Assembly: GCA_023055505.1 (NCBI GenBank)
Contig: JALIRH010000005.1
Span: 2,356,001 to 2,420,000 of the forward strand
Direction: 5' to 3'
Length of the DNA: 64,000 nt
DNA from: Callipepla californica brunnescens
Taxonomy: Eukaryota > Chordata > Aves > Galliformes > Odontophoridae
The position numbers and the translations under genes were made by a program. Below the pieces are notes generated by a model. It was given only the letters and a program-made list of their open reading frames with translations. It did no database searches and had not been told where the DNA came from. Shown here piece after piece: positions 25,171 to 64,000 of the stretch (position 1 is its first letter; each line of letters opens with the position of its first letter).

Positions 25171-28100
25171 GAGAATAATAAAAAAGATTGGTTAGGAAAT
25201 CAATTTAAGTTGATAAATGAATTGCAATTGCAAATTAATCCCTTTTTTTTTTTTTTTTTTTGGATAGTTACATTCATACTCCTCTGACTGCTCTTCCACT
25301 TTATCTTCTTTTGTGGGAAAAAAGGAAAAAGCTCAGAAACAAACAAACAAACATGCACTGTGTTACGTAGCTGTTGTTTGCATATCAACAGTTTATCTCC
25401 TACACCATAAAACCAGTTAAAAATACTCATTCCTCACATGCACTTCACCATTAATTATGAAGCCATTACCTCCTTGCAGTGAGCATGCAATGCTGATGCA
25501 GTAACATTTTCTTTCTTGACTTACAATACACCACTTACAGGCAAGGTAACGAATTTGGCTGCAAACACAATTTTAAGCAGCTTCTCTGGCATAGTGAAAT
25601 GAGAGATGTGTTAATTGCTGAATGCCATTATCTTTAGGAGAGCTCATTTCCTGAGCTGACACAGTTAGTCCCTAATAAATAAATGCACAAGAACTTAAAA
25701 CCAGAAGATGCTAACTCTATCACCGGGCAAGATTAATGTCTCCTGGAATGTTAAGTTTGCTTTGTATGGGATCAAGCTTCAGCTGTATAGATCTTAAGGA
25801 AATCTTGGCTGAAATCAACATTACTCACAGGAAACAAGTCTGAGTTCTTTGCATTTCAGTCTGCCGCTTGTGACTGTTTCCACTGCTACAAGAAATTGTT
25901 ATGAATGCAAGGAATGATTAACAGTATAACAACAGTGACCTCTGTATACTTGGATGGTACTAGAAGCAGTCAGCATATGCTGCTCCTGGATAATGAGAAA
26001 GATGTTACTATATGATGCAGCACACTGGAATTTATACAAGCTGGTCTCCAAAGCCACTTACACAGGCAACATGGACTCAATGGCAGATTCCTGTACCATA
26101 GCATTCAGCAACAGCAAAATGAACAAATTCAAACAATGGTACTACCTTTTAATTATAGCTGGAATGGCTGGGGATGGTCCATATGCCACCAGGGCAAAGC
26201 TTTCCAAAGAGGAGTCCTCAAAGAACAGCAAACTGAATTTAGCAACATTTTCTGCTTGGGAACTGCATTGTGTTAAATACTGCACAATTTAACCAGAAAT
26301 TAAAGGTTCTGCACAGACTCACAGTGGTGAGTTAGTAAGCTCCATCCCATGTTTAATATTACCAGATGAAGGCATGTTTAAGGTAGTCTCAGAGAATCCC
26401 TTTTTGCTAATCTGGATAGAAAAAGAAGAGGAAGAAAAGCAAACAACAGCACAAAGCCAAAACCAACAAAAAAACTGGAGCAGATACTTGTGATGTGTGG
26501 AGTTTAACCTAAAGCCATTTCCCTGTGCAACGGTGTTTGATAACTGAAGTGAAGAGGTTCTTGCTTGCCTAGCATGTTTATGGAGATGCATCTCTGTATG
26601 TTGTCCTGGAAGAAATTTTCATCAGTAATCTCAGTTTCAATAGAGAGAAGAGAACTGAAAATTCATACAAGGTAATTTCCAATTTTTTTTTTTTTTGACC
26701 TTTCATTTCCAGGACTGCCAATCAACTGTTGATGGCAAAATCCATGCATACCTCCAACTGTCTCAATGCCACAACCATTGATCACTCGGTATTGCCCATA
26801 TGAGTGCTTTGTTGTCATATCCTGAACTATGGAGAGGGAATTGCATGTTTTCATATGCAAATTCTACTTGAAAAAAAACCCAAAACAAAACAATGTAATG
26901 AAAACTTACTGAAAATGTGGAATTATACATTGTCCAAGAAATGTTCCAGACCACCAAGAACACGATGAACTCCCCAGTGTCAGTCTGGATGGAGAAGAAC
27001 TGCAATAAGCAGATGGTTTATGTGCTAACTGGCTGATTTTGTCTCTCGGCAAAACCTTCAGCGCATTTTTTGCCTTTAGGTGGCACTCTCCGCCCGTATC
27101 AAGCATCTTCCTCCATCAAGAAAGCAGCTGCCTCTGTACAGCCCTGCAAACACCACATTCAGAGGAGTAAAATGAACGCGGCATTAAGTTGGGATAAAGG
27201 ACCTCCTCCAATAATGCAGAAGGTGGAATAACCATGGTTTCCAACCTTTGTCACCTTAGAAAAACCGGTTTGCACTGCACACACAGATTTCTTTTTCTTT
27301 TTCTTTTTTTTTTTTCTTCCTGACTGCAGGAGGTTTCAGTGAACTGATTGCAGCAGACTGCAAATTTGAAGTGGAATTACAGTTGCTCTGGATTCAGTGT
27401 TACTCAGCAGTAGTGGAGAATTTTTACAGTAAAAGTGAGTGCTTACGTTAATCCCTGCCCTAAATGCTTAAAAACCCAATGCTAATATTGATAGACAAGT
27501 TATTCTAACATGGTACTAATGCCAGTAATTATGGCTAAAAAGAGTGACTAAAGATTATTTTATACACTTCAGAAATCACCTATGACTGTTGACAAATGAA
27601 TTATCTGACAATACATACTGTAATTTTATTGCCATTTCCCCTAACAGTGTCTTGAGCTTGTGACCAAAGGACATCAGAAAAAGAAAATGAATGATTCCAT
27701 CTCTGCTGAAGCCTGGCCAGCATGCTCCCATTCGCCTACCCACAGTCAGCAGTGTGGTGCTATGGTGTAGTGCTGTTCAAAGATGTTGCTTCACTCCTTT
27801 CTGGCAAAAACAAAACCAAAAAAGCTGAAGAGACGTCTCATTGCCAAAAATGAACATTTTTCTTTTTGTAGAGAATCACAGTAATCCTTCACCTACTGTG
27901 TACTGACAATGCTGAAATGCATACATTAAAAACCATAGAGGACTCATTCTCTCCAGGCATAGCTTTGTACCACATATTGCATCTCTTACACGGCACTAGG
28001 CTTATGAAAGAGAATTTGGACATTCAGTTAAATTCAGCCACAAAGTTTCCTTACTGGAATCTTCATCTTACTGTTCACTGTTGTTAAAAGTAGAGCATCA

Positions 28101-31100
28101 TTCTTCTGCCCACCCAGTTACTTACTGAGTCCTACACAGCATTTCTGTGCACGTGGTGATTTTTCTGTATTCGAACCCTGTTAATTGTGGATTGAGGCTG
28201 ACATTAAGTAGCGCAGAATCCCCAGTCCCTCTGGAACACCCACGTCCCACAATCTGCCTCTAAAAGGCGGGCCTCTTTCTGAAGGTCAGGTGTGGGCTGG
28301 CATATTTAGCAGAGCACCGAAGGTGGGTACCACCACACCAGAACTTTTACTTTAGTTGTGGAAATATTTAAGACCATTACTCATGTAAAAAGGAAGAAGA
28401 TAATGAATAATGAAGATAATGAAAAAAGTGAACATTTATTGCAGCTGTGATTGAGTCAGCTGCTGAAAATGCTAAAGCTGAATCTTTCCCCTACAATTCT
28501 GTGATTCTTTCCTATCTGTGCTGATACAACTAAGGGGAAAGGTAAGGCTACTTTATGAGCAGGAATTTCTTCTAGGGAATGCTGAGAAGGAAGGCAGCAA
28601 AGTGTAGGCATGAATTTACCAGTCAAGACAAACAAATAAATAAATAAATTGTAGTGATCCCTTTCTGAATGCTTTTTGATGACAGATAAAGGATAAAAAA
28701 TGTTTTCATAGTATCTGCAAGTCAATTTCTTGATCACTATCACAGCTTAATGCTACAGCAGCAGACAGGTCTTTACCCAGTTTGGGTTAAAAGCAGTGCA
28801 AGACATAGCACAGCTTTCCACTTCATTCACTCACAAAATCATGAAGTCTTCTGGGAAGTGGAAAGGCTATTTTGTCACAGCAGCTACTTTGTATTTCCCC
28901 CTCACGAGTTAATAGGAATCAAAGGGAATTCCCCTTCTCCAATGTCAGATTGGAAGGAGATGTGGGAGGGATGAGAGATATTAAAGGCCCCATCATCAGC
29001 TCCAAGCTAATGATACTAGAAAGGCTAACAGCTACATAAAAAGGCCAAAATGACACTTCCTGTAATGAACCTTACTTAATAAAAGCCTCAGCCTGTCCAT
29101 TAAGCAGACATATCAAGAAACCCAGCTGTTTTCTGCAGCACCTAATTACTATTCCATGCTTAAATGCTCCTGGAAGGTGGAAAGGACATCACAGAGAGGC
29201 ATCAGGAGACAAACAACACTTCTTCCTACTCAGTAGCTCATTTTAAACTGAGATAGATACTTCCCTAAATCAGTATTAATTTAAGCAGCTGAACTTCCTC
29301 ACTGCATGATATGCATGATGATGTTTTCTTGAAGGCACAGCAGATTGACAGTTCAGGCTCCACACTGCACAATTGTGGGAGCTTGGGAGAGCATACTGGA
29401 AAGTGAGATAAGCTTGGGCTTCATTTGTGTGTACTCAGGGAGAGCCTCAGCCACAGGGCACTGAAGAGAACCTGTGATAATGCTACTTGCTAAACATTAG
29501 TACATAGAAGCAGAGTCAACACCAAGCTGCCCTAGCAAAGGGTGCCATTGGAGAAGCAAAACTTCAGCTGTATCACTGAACTTGAAAGTAACTCCAGTAC
29601 CCAGCTCCCACCAGCCATACTGTGAGGGGACTGAGAACAGGTCCAGGTGTTTTAAATGATCATCACAACACTATAGTGAATATTCACCAGTTTAAGTGCA
29701 AAGTTTGTTCACTGACCTTCATCCCACTCATCTGTCCCATGCAGAGAGAGTGGCAGGCTTGCAGAGGTTGTCCCATCTCCATCCTTCAGCTCTGCTTCGT
29801 TGATTCACTGCAGCTCACCAGCATGTAACGCGCCCTGACCCTCATCAACCAGAGGATGTTTGGGCCATCACACCAGCTGATGAAGGGAGAACAATTCCAA
29901 GGCTGGTCTGCCCCTATAAAGGTACTGCTGTGTAATAGCAAGGAGTATTCTATCAGATTGTCTTGTTCAAACACAACTTAAGATTTTCTGATATTTTGGG
30001 ATCAGGGTTTATTTAGAGAAATCACAGTCACAGTTTCAGATAGGGATTCAATGATGTGTAAATCACTGAAATCGTAGAAGTTCTAAAAGTCCTAAAAAGG
30101 ACAAACTTTGCAAGAATCATAAATCCAAATTTCCCTTGCTGCAGGAAGTCAGAGGTTTGCACTGCATTTTAGTGTAGGCAATTTCTTCATGCACAAAGTG
30201 GGAGAAGAATAAACCCTGAAAGTTCTCCTGTTTTAGCAAGTTAGAGCAAGAGCACCAGTTCTGCACAATCATTTGAAAGATCACTTAACTATGGACTTAT
30301 AAGAATTTCTCCCTTGTTACTGTTAGCAAGGTATTTAAACTCATTTTTGTCCCATAGCACTTTTCAAACCCCTTTGTTGTTGTATTTTAATTTTAAGATA
30401 AATCCAAACATAAAAATTTGTGTTGTGTATGATGGTTTGAGGAAGCAGGGCATGGAGATCTTGTGCAAGAAGGAGGGAAAAGACATGTTTTTCAAAAGGC
30501 AGTACCTCTCTCATCCTTCTGTTCTTTTTCACTTGAAAAAGAGTGAAATGCATTCAGCTGTGTGAAAAATCAGCCATGAACAGTGACTGCAAATGGTGTG
30601 CTGTTTCTTTTCATTCTTTGTTTTGTTGGTTTGGTTTAGGTGTATATTTTTTTTTAATGGGAGACAGAGGTTGGAGAAGGAATGTCTGTTGGTCGTCAGC
30701 TTTCCTTCCTTCTGTCCCATCACTTTGCAAATTTTTTAGTACTTTTAGACAGGGAACCAGAGGAATAAACTTAAGCTATGTGAAACCAAAGAGTCTGAGT
30801 GGCACTGAGACATCTTGACACACTTTTAGCCCTGTAAATGCCTTTTAAAATGAGTGGTCACTGGCACAGTTAAGCCTATGGAATGCATCAGACAGAGAAC
30901 TAACTGGATTTTGCAAACTTGGCAGTTTCCACGTGTTTATAGCTGAGTCTCCTAACGAGCACTACAGCAACAGGACCAGCCGGTAAGCACACTTTGCCTC
31001 TTTGTCACTGACACCCCTCATGCCATTCACATAGGACTCCAGAATACACTATTTTAATTAGCAAAGCTTGTTGTAAAGTAAACAACACAAACACTCCTTA

Positions 31101-31910
31101 TAGAACAGCCACGGTCTCCCCTGCTTGACATACATACAGGCTTTTTGGCAAGGAAACATTCAGACAGCATGAGGTTCACCTCCGTGCATGGCCCCTGGGC
31201 AGCCCACGCACCGCCTCAGCCCCCATGAGCTGCTCTGGGCAGGAGCATAGGATGTGTGGCATAGGGACCAGATTCATACACCTTCGCTCCAGAAAAGAAC
31301 GGTCCAAACCCACATTTGTAAAGATCAGCAGTTTTCCCCCTATAAGGTCATAAAGGTGTAATATAGGCGTCATGCATAGAGTACATACCATATTTAAACG
31401 AGTCCTGTCCCTGTGTGACTTTGAGCCCCAGTGAGTACAGATGCACAGCACATTTAATGAAGCCCTCAATCAATATGGTTTGCTGCATTGTGCTGTTTAT
31501 TGGGAATGCTGCAAAGTCATTCAGACGACAGGAGCCAGGGCAGCAGTAAGAAGTGTCCTCGAGAGCAGCTCTGACGGGATTCCTTCTGACACATGAGGAA
31601 AATGAAGTTCCCATTGTGGTTTGGTAATTGCCAAATGAACAGAAATCAGAAATATGTGATGCAACATTGACCCATGAAACAGGGATGACATAGGCTATGT
31701 TCTCCCCTGTACTCTGCACAGGGAACAACAGACAGTCAAAAACAACAGAGTAAGAACAGAACAGTACAGAAATAAAGTTGGTTCCTTACAGGCGTCACTA
31801 CTGCAGTCCATTGGTGCTGACACTGCTTACAGCCATCATCGTCCATCGCAATGCGACACATCTCCACTTCCAGTCTGGGTTCTCAACTGTTGTTGATTTT
31901 CTTTTGTTGG

Positions 31911-31987
31911 ATGAGGTTTTTTTTTTTTCTTAGTTAGTTAGTTAGTTTTTTTCTTCTTCTTCTTTTTTTTTTTTTTTTTTCTTTTTA
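31911..31987. repeat. Polypyrimidine and (TTAG)n low-complexity tract
   Basis: Long T runs flank four TTAG units and a (TTC)n block. On the minus strand this is an A-rich purine tract. Confidence 0.9.
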
Positions 31988-34900
31988 AAACTATGTTCAT
32001 CAACACCGATACATTACAGACCATGTTGGTTATACTCCAAAGTCTGATCATGCAGAACTACAGGCGGGTGCAGCTTAGGTCTTGCTACAGGACGGACATG
32101 GCAAGGTGAACAGTTGGTTTGCTCATTAAGATCTGGAGCTCTGTTACTCTTGTGGCTTTAACGCATACTGGCCAGAAGTCCCACTTACTCCATTTACTAA
32201 CTATACATGTTTCTATATGTACACTGAACCCTCCAGCACCCTCCTTTGCAGCGTGTGGCTGACTCAGGATAAGGTCAGAGGTCAACCGCATTGAGGCATA
32301 CAGTGGCCTTATTGTAAAAGATCGAACAGAAGTCATGTGTTGATTACATATTAGTTACAGAAGAAAAAATGTCCATACAACTATATACATCATAAATACC
32401 TTGCTTTCCAGAAGACAGGAATGGCCCCGTTCAGTGAAAATTCGTAAAGAGACAGGCGCACCTGTCCAAAATGACAAGCATGAGGGGGATACACTTAATT
32501 CCCAAAATAACTGTCCTCCTTCAGTATGTGCTTTTCAGCTTTTCACTCAGGTAAAAAGGCACCAATAGCCTCAGGTGGAGTTTTTCAACATTCTTTTGTC
32601 AAATCAAACCCTCTTTACAACTCAAACGTGCTATGGGTCAATGAGCCTGAACAAAAATGAAGTTAAACCATTCATTTCCTGCAATCAATAGTTAATTAAA
32701 AATAAAAATAAAAATGGCTGCACTGGCAAGTTGCGGATACATTCGGCGCTCAGTTCCATGGACAACTCTATTTTTCAGCTCATCAGTGAAGGTGACACAC
32801 TCACTATTGCCCTGTGCCCCCAAACATCTTTCTAATCAAGATGTTACTTGAGGAATACTCAAACCTGGTGCACAACAATTTTCTTTCCACATGCATGTGT
32901 GTGAACAAGGTCACACAACCTTCCTGTCCTTGTGAGGTGGTGGAAGTTCAATAAGCACAGACCTCAGCTCCTTGAAGATGTACCACTATGACACAATTAC
33001 TATCTTTATCCACAATGAGAATTTGGGTCAAATATGAGTACACCACCAATGTTCTAAAAATCACACCTGCGTGCACTCCTTCTCTTTCACACACATACAC
33101 AAATAATAGGTCAAGTAAAACACTCAACCCTTTTTTTCTTCTTTGCAGATTACTAAAAAGAAAGGCTGTCTCCCCTGCAGGTTTCTTCCCATACTGCTCT
33201 CCCTGGAAGCACACAGAGTTTGCTGGGAAATCCGTTGTTTACGTCTCACAAACTATAGGGGAAAGAGATTTGAATTATTCTGTAGTCTTGAATTCACACA
33301 AAAATTTAAAACAATAGTAAGCATAAAAAAAAAACAGATCTGAAGTTAGAATTATTATTTTTGATCTCATAAAAACCTGCTACGTTTATTGTACAAATAA
33401 CAGTGGCTTCTAAAGGTTGTTTTGAATGAGAATATTTCTGCTATGTTTTACATAGGTGGTGAAATTTGCTCAGCCTGACAACCTTCAGCAGTTCTAACCT
33501 TTACTCCTGGCATATTTCCAGGAGCCACTGAGTTGGGGGAAAGAAGAACACATTCCAATCAGTGTCGTAGCAGTGTTTTTAAAAAATTCCTAAGAGGCTT
33601 GATGACAGATCTCTTCAGAATCATCAGCCCAAAACTTTAAAGTAAAGGCTTATAAATGAAGATAAATACCTATGATCAGATTCTGTTATAAAAGTACAAG
33701 AATGATGTAGTGACATTGCCACCTGCCTTCCATGACCTCCTGAAACCAGCCAGCATCAGGCAGGAACTGATCATTGCCAGAGGACAAATAACAATGCTAT
33801 AGGGAAGCACTCACCAGGCTGTGTGTTTCTCTTATTATTATTTTTTGACAAGTTACCATACTTGCACTCCAATTTAAGCTCTCCTTTATATATTACAAAT
33901 GCCCGTATGCTTCTGTGCTGTCAAAATCTGGATTGTGTGGGTGGGTTCCCAGAACCAGCACCAGTCAGATACTTCAGCCTGTGACCAATCCAAATACATA
34001 CCTAAAATCACTGATGATGCATTATACTCTGATGGAATATGTAAATGCTATTCTGGCTGATGAGTAAGCATCTGATGAGAGATGTCAGAATTTACAGTTA
34101 GACTGAACGTGTGCACAACCTCCTTTCAACTCAAAGCAAAGCAATGCTTCCTCCTCAGTCAAACTCATCCATAAAAAGAAAAGGGAAGGAAGGAGGTCTT
34201 TGGGGAGCAACTATGAAAAACAAGTTGCCATTGCTGCCCTTCAGCCATGAGGATGATGGCCGCTTCAATGCTTTGAAAAAACTGCCATTACATCTCTGCG
34301 TTACCGATTTTTTACATCTCTGTAATGACACCTACAGCTGCAAACTCAAGAATGAGATGAAAAATTGTTCCTCAAGTCGTATGTACTGATGGTGCAATGG
34401 AAGAGGTAGATTTGAAAGGTCACTGTGAAGGAAGAAAAAAAATTATGTCTACCATAGTCCCGCTGCACAGAGCTTTGGGATAGTAAGAAACAGGATGTGA
34501 AGAGAAAGGTCTGAAAGGAATACTCTTTCTGCACCTCAGGATAGCTACAGATTGTCACCAATGTCATCCATATTGGAGGGTACACATACTCCTGTAGGAT
34601 TTAGTTGGCAGCAACAAGCCACAGACAGAGGGAACTCCCTACCTGGCAGCCACCATTCAGTGTGACCAAGATCATACGAGGACCAGGACCAGAAGAGACT
34701 ATTGCTTTGTGTTATCGATGGCTTTTTTTCTGGTGTCCAATGTGGACAGCCCTAAGTCTCCTCCGCACAAGCAGAGCTTTTTGAAGAGGAGACAAATTCA
34801 TTTACTGCCAAAACCAGAGGCAGCCATTGTTACGGGCCCATTTCAGCAAGGCACTTCAACACGTGCTTGTGTTGAGCACTACTGAACACAAGGCAGAAGC

Positions 34901-36489
34901 ACGTGCTAGTTGTGAAACTTGATACGCATCCCTATGGTAGCCACAAAACATTTGTGCAGCACTGGTGTTAGCAGAATTGGCTGCAGATAACACAGCTGTA
35001 TACACCCTGTGCTGTGGGTTCATTCACTGCCCATCTGCAGAACATATCCTGTGCTTCTCACATTGCTGCCCAGCACTCTTCAACCCAAACCAGAACGAAT
35101 TATGCTATGGGACTCGGTGTAAAACATGGGAGATCTGTAAGCATATATCCACTGTAAGTGGCCCTTCTGCTATTGTCTCTGTCACATTTCCATGTCACAG
35201 CTGGTGATGAATAGCATATTCCTCATGCTGACATTCTGCATCTGTTCAATTTTTGCCCTTACTCTTACACGCAGCTGAGTTTTCTTTGGGGTAAGCAGTC
35301 AAACAACACACCAGAATGGTTCAAACTAAGGAATGTGGAACAGGTACTGGTTATCTAAGTACTATTTATAGGTATGGTGACTTAAAACTGGAAGTGAGAC
35401 ATTTCATTATTGCTAAGAAGTCACCGTGGTGTTATTGCCTTCATGCCTGCAAAGCATTGCTGTTTGCTTTGATTACTTTTATGATCACCGGCATTGAAGT
35501 GAACGTTACATCACCAAATAATGACTTAATGCTTCATGGCTTAAGAAAGAATATTGCTAACTATTTTAGCAGTGGTAAATTATTGCTTTCACAGTTACTG
35601 TTATGAGTTTTTAGAAAATCATAGACCTAATTGTATTTTCTTTTTTTTTTTCTTCCCCAAATATCATTCAAAAAATATCCCTGAAGGAAAAAAAAACTAC
35701 ATCATGTCCTAAAGCACAGATCTGCAACCAGGTCTGAAATTACTTCGTATGCACTCTTATCTTCCCTCCTCAGCACCCAGGAGAGAAGCTTCATTTTTTT
35801 TTTGTTTTCTTCCCTTTGAAGAAAATCTGACCCTCTACTCCAATTGTTTTCCTACAGCAGAACAACAGGTGTGTGAGCCACCTGACAGAGCAGCTACGTT
35901 CCAGGAGAATGGAAGAGAATTTGGAATACTTCATAACTGGTGAATTTAAAGTACTCAATAAAATATTCTGAACAGTTTTTCTTTTCGACTTTTGGAAAAG
36001 CATTCCCCTTCTGTGGACCCACTCTGGGCATCTTTTCCATGTAACATAGCTGGTAACACTTCTGGGGAGTCAGATGGCTTGTCACAAGCAAAGGAATGGC
36101 CAAAGGAACCCAGGCAAGGATGGTCTTTGCTTAGTGGTGGAGATCCCTGCAAGGGAATGACATAAAGAAGAAACCACCAGTTGGCCACAAAAATGCTGAG
36201 GAGGGCTGCAGATATCCCATGCTGAACTCAGCAAAAAGAAAGACATATAAAAATAAATGTTGAATGTCCTGTTGACTGTGGTCTGTCTGTTCCCCAACCC
36301 TGTCACATCCCCTAACATACAAACATATCTGGAACTCAATGCAGCGAGCTTCTCTACAAAGAAAGTTAATTCACTGGATATGAACAGGAGAAGCTCCTTA
36401 ACAATATAAACCTTTCTGGGCATATACATGCACAAAGAACCTCCATTCTTGCTCCCCATGCCCTGCAAAATTACATGATATGTATCTGC

Positions 36490-36630
36490 TCAGGGGGGTT
36501 GTGAAATCTCTCCAGAGATATTCAAGACCCACCTGGACACCTACCTGTGTGACCTGGGGTAGGGAACCTGCTTTGGCAGGAGTTGGACTCAACGATCTCT
36601 TGAGGTCTTTTCCAACCCCTATGATTCTAC
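36490..36630 (+). mobile_element. CR1-type LINE 3' fragment downstream of MAPK10
   Basis: It reads CTCCAGAGATATTCAAGACC, then ACCTGGACACCTACCTGTG, GGAGTTGGACTCAACGATCT and CCAACCCCTATGATTCTACG. It belongs to the CR1 subgroup with the CACCTGGACACCTACCTGTG motif, shared with the copy at 50.9 kb, and is antisense to MAPK10. Confidence 0.9.
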
Positions 36631-37299
36631 GCTTCCTCTAACTTTCTCTTTGCTGGGCATATCCACTCTAAAAATCAGAACTCTCCCCAGTATTCACAGA
36701 CATTGTGTGAAGCTCTGCAGCACCATCCTCCAATACAAACTGCCCCTAAGTACATACACAGCTATCAGCAAAAAAATGTTGGTGCTACATCTTCAAGGGT
36801 CTGAGGGAGCCACAGCTCACTGTAGTTATTTTCACTTCCACAAATCCTTGCACAAGCTGTGCAGCCTCATCCATGACCAAGGACATGCCATATACATGGG
36901 TAAGAGCACCCATGTATGTACGCTGTTCACCTGAAATGGGCCATGTAGTTGTGTGGTGCACTGAGTATGTGTGCAGATTGATGCGTTCCTCTAGGCAGAA
37001 CTCTATCAATGTGTGTGTGTGCTCTTCATACATGGGGAAAAATGCGCATGTATTCCTATTTGTATATCCCTAACTGTTTATCCATACCTGCCCTGGGGAG
37101 CAGAAGATAACAGAGCAGAATGAGGGCAGATCCACACCGGTGTGTCGTGGAGTGGCACTGCGCACCTTGTCATGCCAGCGTGAGAGGACAGCTGCAGGTC
37201 GCTGGTTTTGCAGCCATTAGTTTTGCATCTTGTAGGGGTGGAAAAAAAAAAATAAATAAAAGGATCTGAAGAATCCTTTTCCTCCCCACCCCAGAAAGC

Positions 37300-37515
37300 A
37301 TCATTGGAAGAAGACCAAAGCAGAGCAACTATGAGTTACATACACACTTGAGCTGAGCTGCATTACATAGCTCTGTAGGAGAAGCAGGCGGAAAAGATTT
37401 GTTTGTTTCATTTGAATCTGTGCATTTTATTCCCCTCTGTCCCTTAGCTCTGTTGCTTTCCCTCTGGACGCCGTCACCCCCTGAAGAAGGCGGGGTTCCG
37501 CAGGCAGGCGGCTAG
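37300..37515 (-). other. MAPK10: MAPK10 proximal 3' untranslated region
   Basis: The sequence after the TGA is the start of the 3' UTR. A canonical AATAAA (minus strand) lies at 37431-37426, about 85 nt after the stop, but no GU-rich element is obvious just beyond it. The real transcript end may lie farther left. The stretch TTGCTCTGCTTTGGTCTTC near 37310-37330 looks unique, not repeat-derived. The left limit given is arbitrary. Confidence 0.6.

Positions 37516-64000
<26,485 letters not shown>

Larger units (their letters stand above)
19120..36489. other. Long gene-poor stretch downstream of MAPK10
   Basis: Apart from the simple repeats and the 22.5-kb exon-like segment listed separately, no coding exon was recognised. 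Its right part may include distal MAPK10 3' UTR: minus-strand AATAAA occurs near 33390 and 31500, but transcript ends cannot be set by eye. Confidence 0.45.

Noticed and set aside
1..37300. Exons of ARHGAP24, the neighbour expected from mammalian gene order
   Set aside because: I looked for RhoGAP or C-terminal coiled-coil coding segments on the plus strand and recognised none. Absence by eye is not proof.

Overview
The window reads as vertebrate, most likely avian, nuclear DNA. The one gene that can be identified with confidence is split into short exons with canonical splice sites. The interspersed repeats are CR1-type LINE 3' ends of the bird style, with tails resembling 'ATTCTATGATTCTATG'. 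A single CpG island stands out of AT-rich sequence. The CR1 style suggests a galliform such as chicken, turkey or quail, but the species cannot be fixed by eye.

Positions 61399 down to 37516 on the minus strand hold the 3' part of MAPK10 (JNK3), a stress-activated MAP kinase best known from neurons. Ten consecutive coding exon positions were mapped to the base. They encode residues 80-464 by human JNK3-alpha2 numbering. Lys93, the HRD and DFG motifs, the TPY activation loop (Thr221/Tyr223) and the C-terminal GPLGCCR tail are all present. The exons carrying the N-terminus and glycine-rich loop lie upstream, beyond the right edge of the window.

The most notable structure is a pair of 72-nt alternative exons for the segment after the activation loop. 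The alpha type is at 54431-54502 and the beta type at 48623-48694. Both have U2-type acceptors but U12-type donors (GTATCCTT). The shared downstream exon at 41724-41906 has a perfect U12 branch-site match (TTCCTTAAC at 41920-41928). The alpha donor and the beta acceptor therefore belong to different spliceosomes, which would make the exons mutually exclusive. A second switch is a pair of acceptors 5 nt apart at the last exon, giving the short (AQVQQ) and long (GCCR) C-termini.

Positions 1-37300 hold no recognisable protein-coding gene. A CpG island at about 9.84-10.79 kb carries three donor-like sites on the minus strand and is probably a promoter directing transcription leftward. Other contents are CR1 fragments, microsatellites, a diverged local duplication (about 17.1 and 18.8 kb, with a donor-like site conserved in both copies) and an isolated terminal-exon-like segment at 22.5 kb. 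The four CR1 copies within or next to MAPK10 are all antisense to it. A short hAT-like inverted-repeat element sits in one MAPK10 intron.
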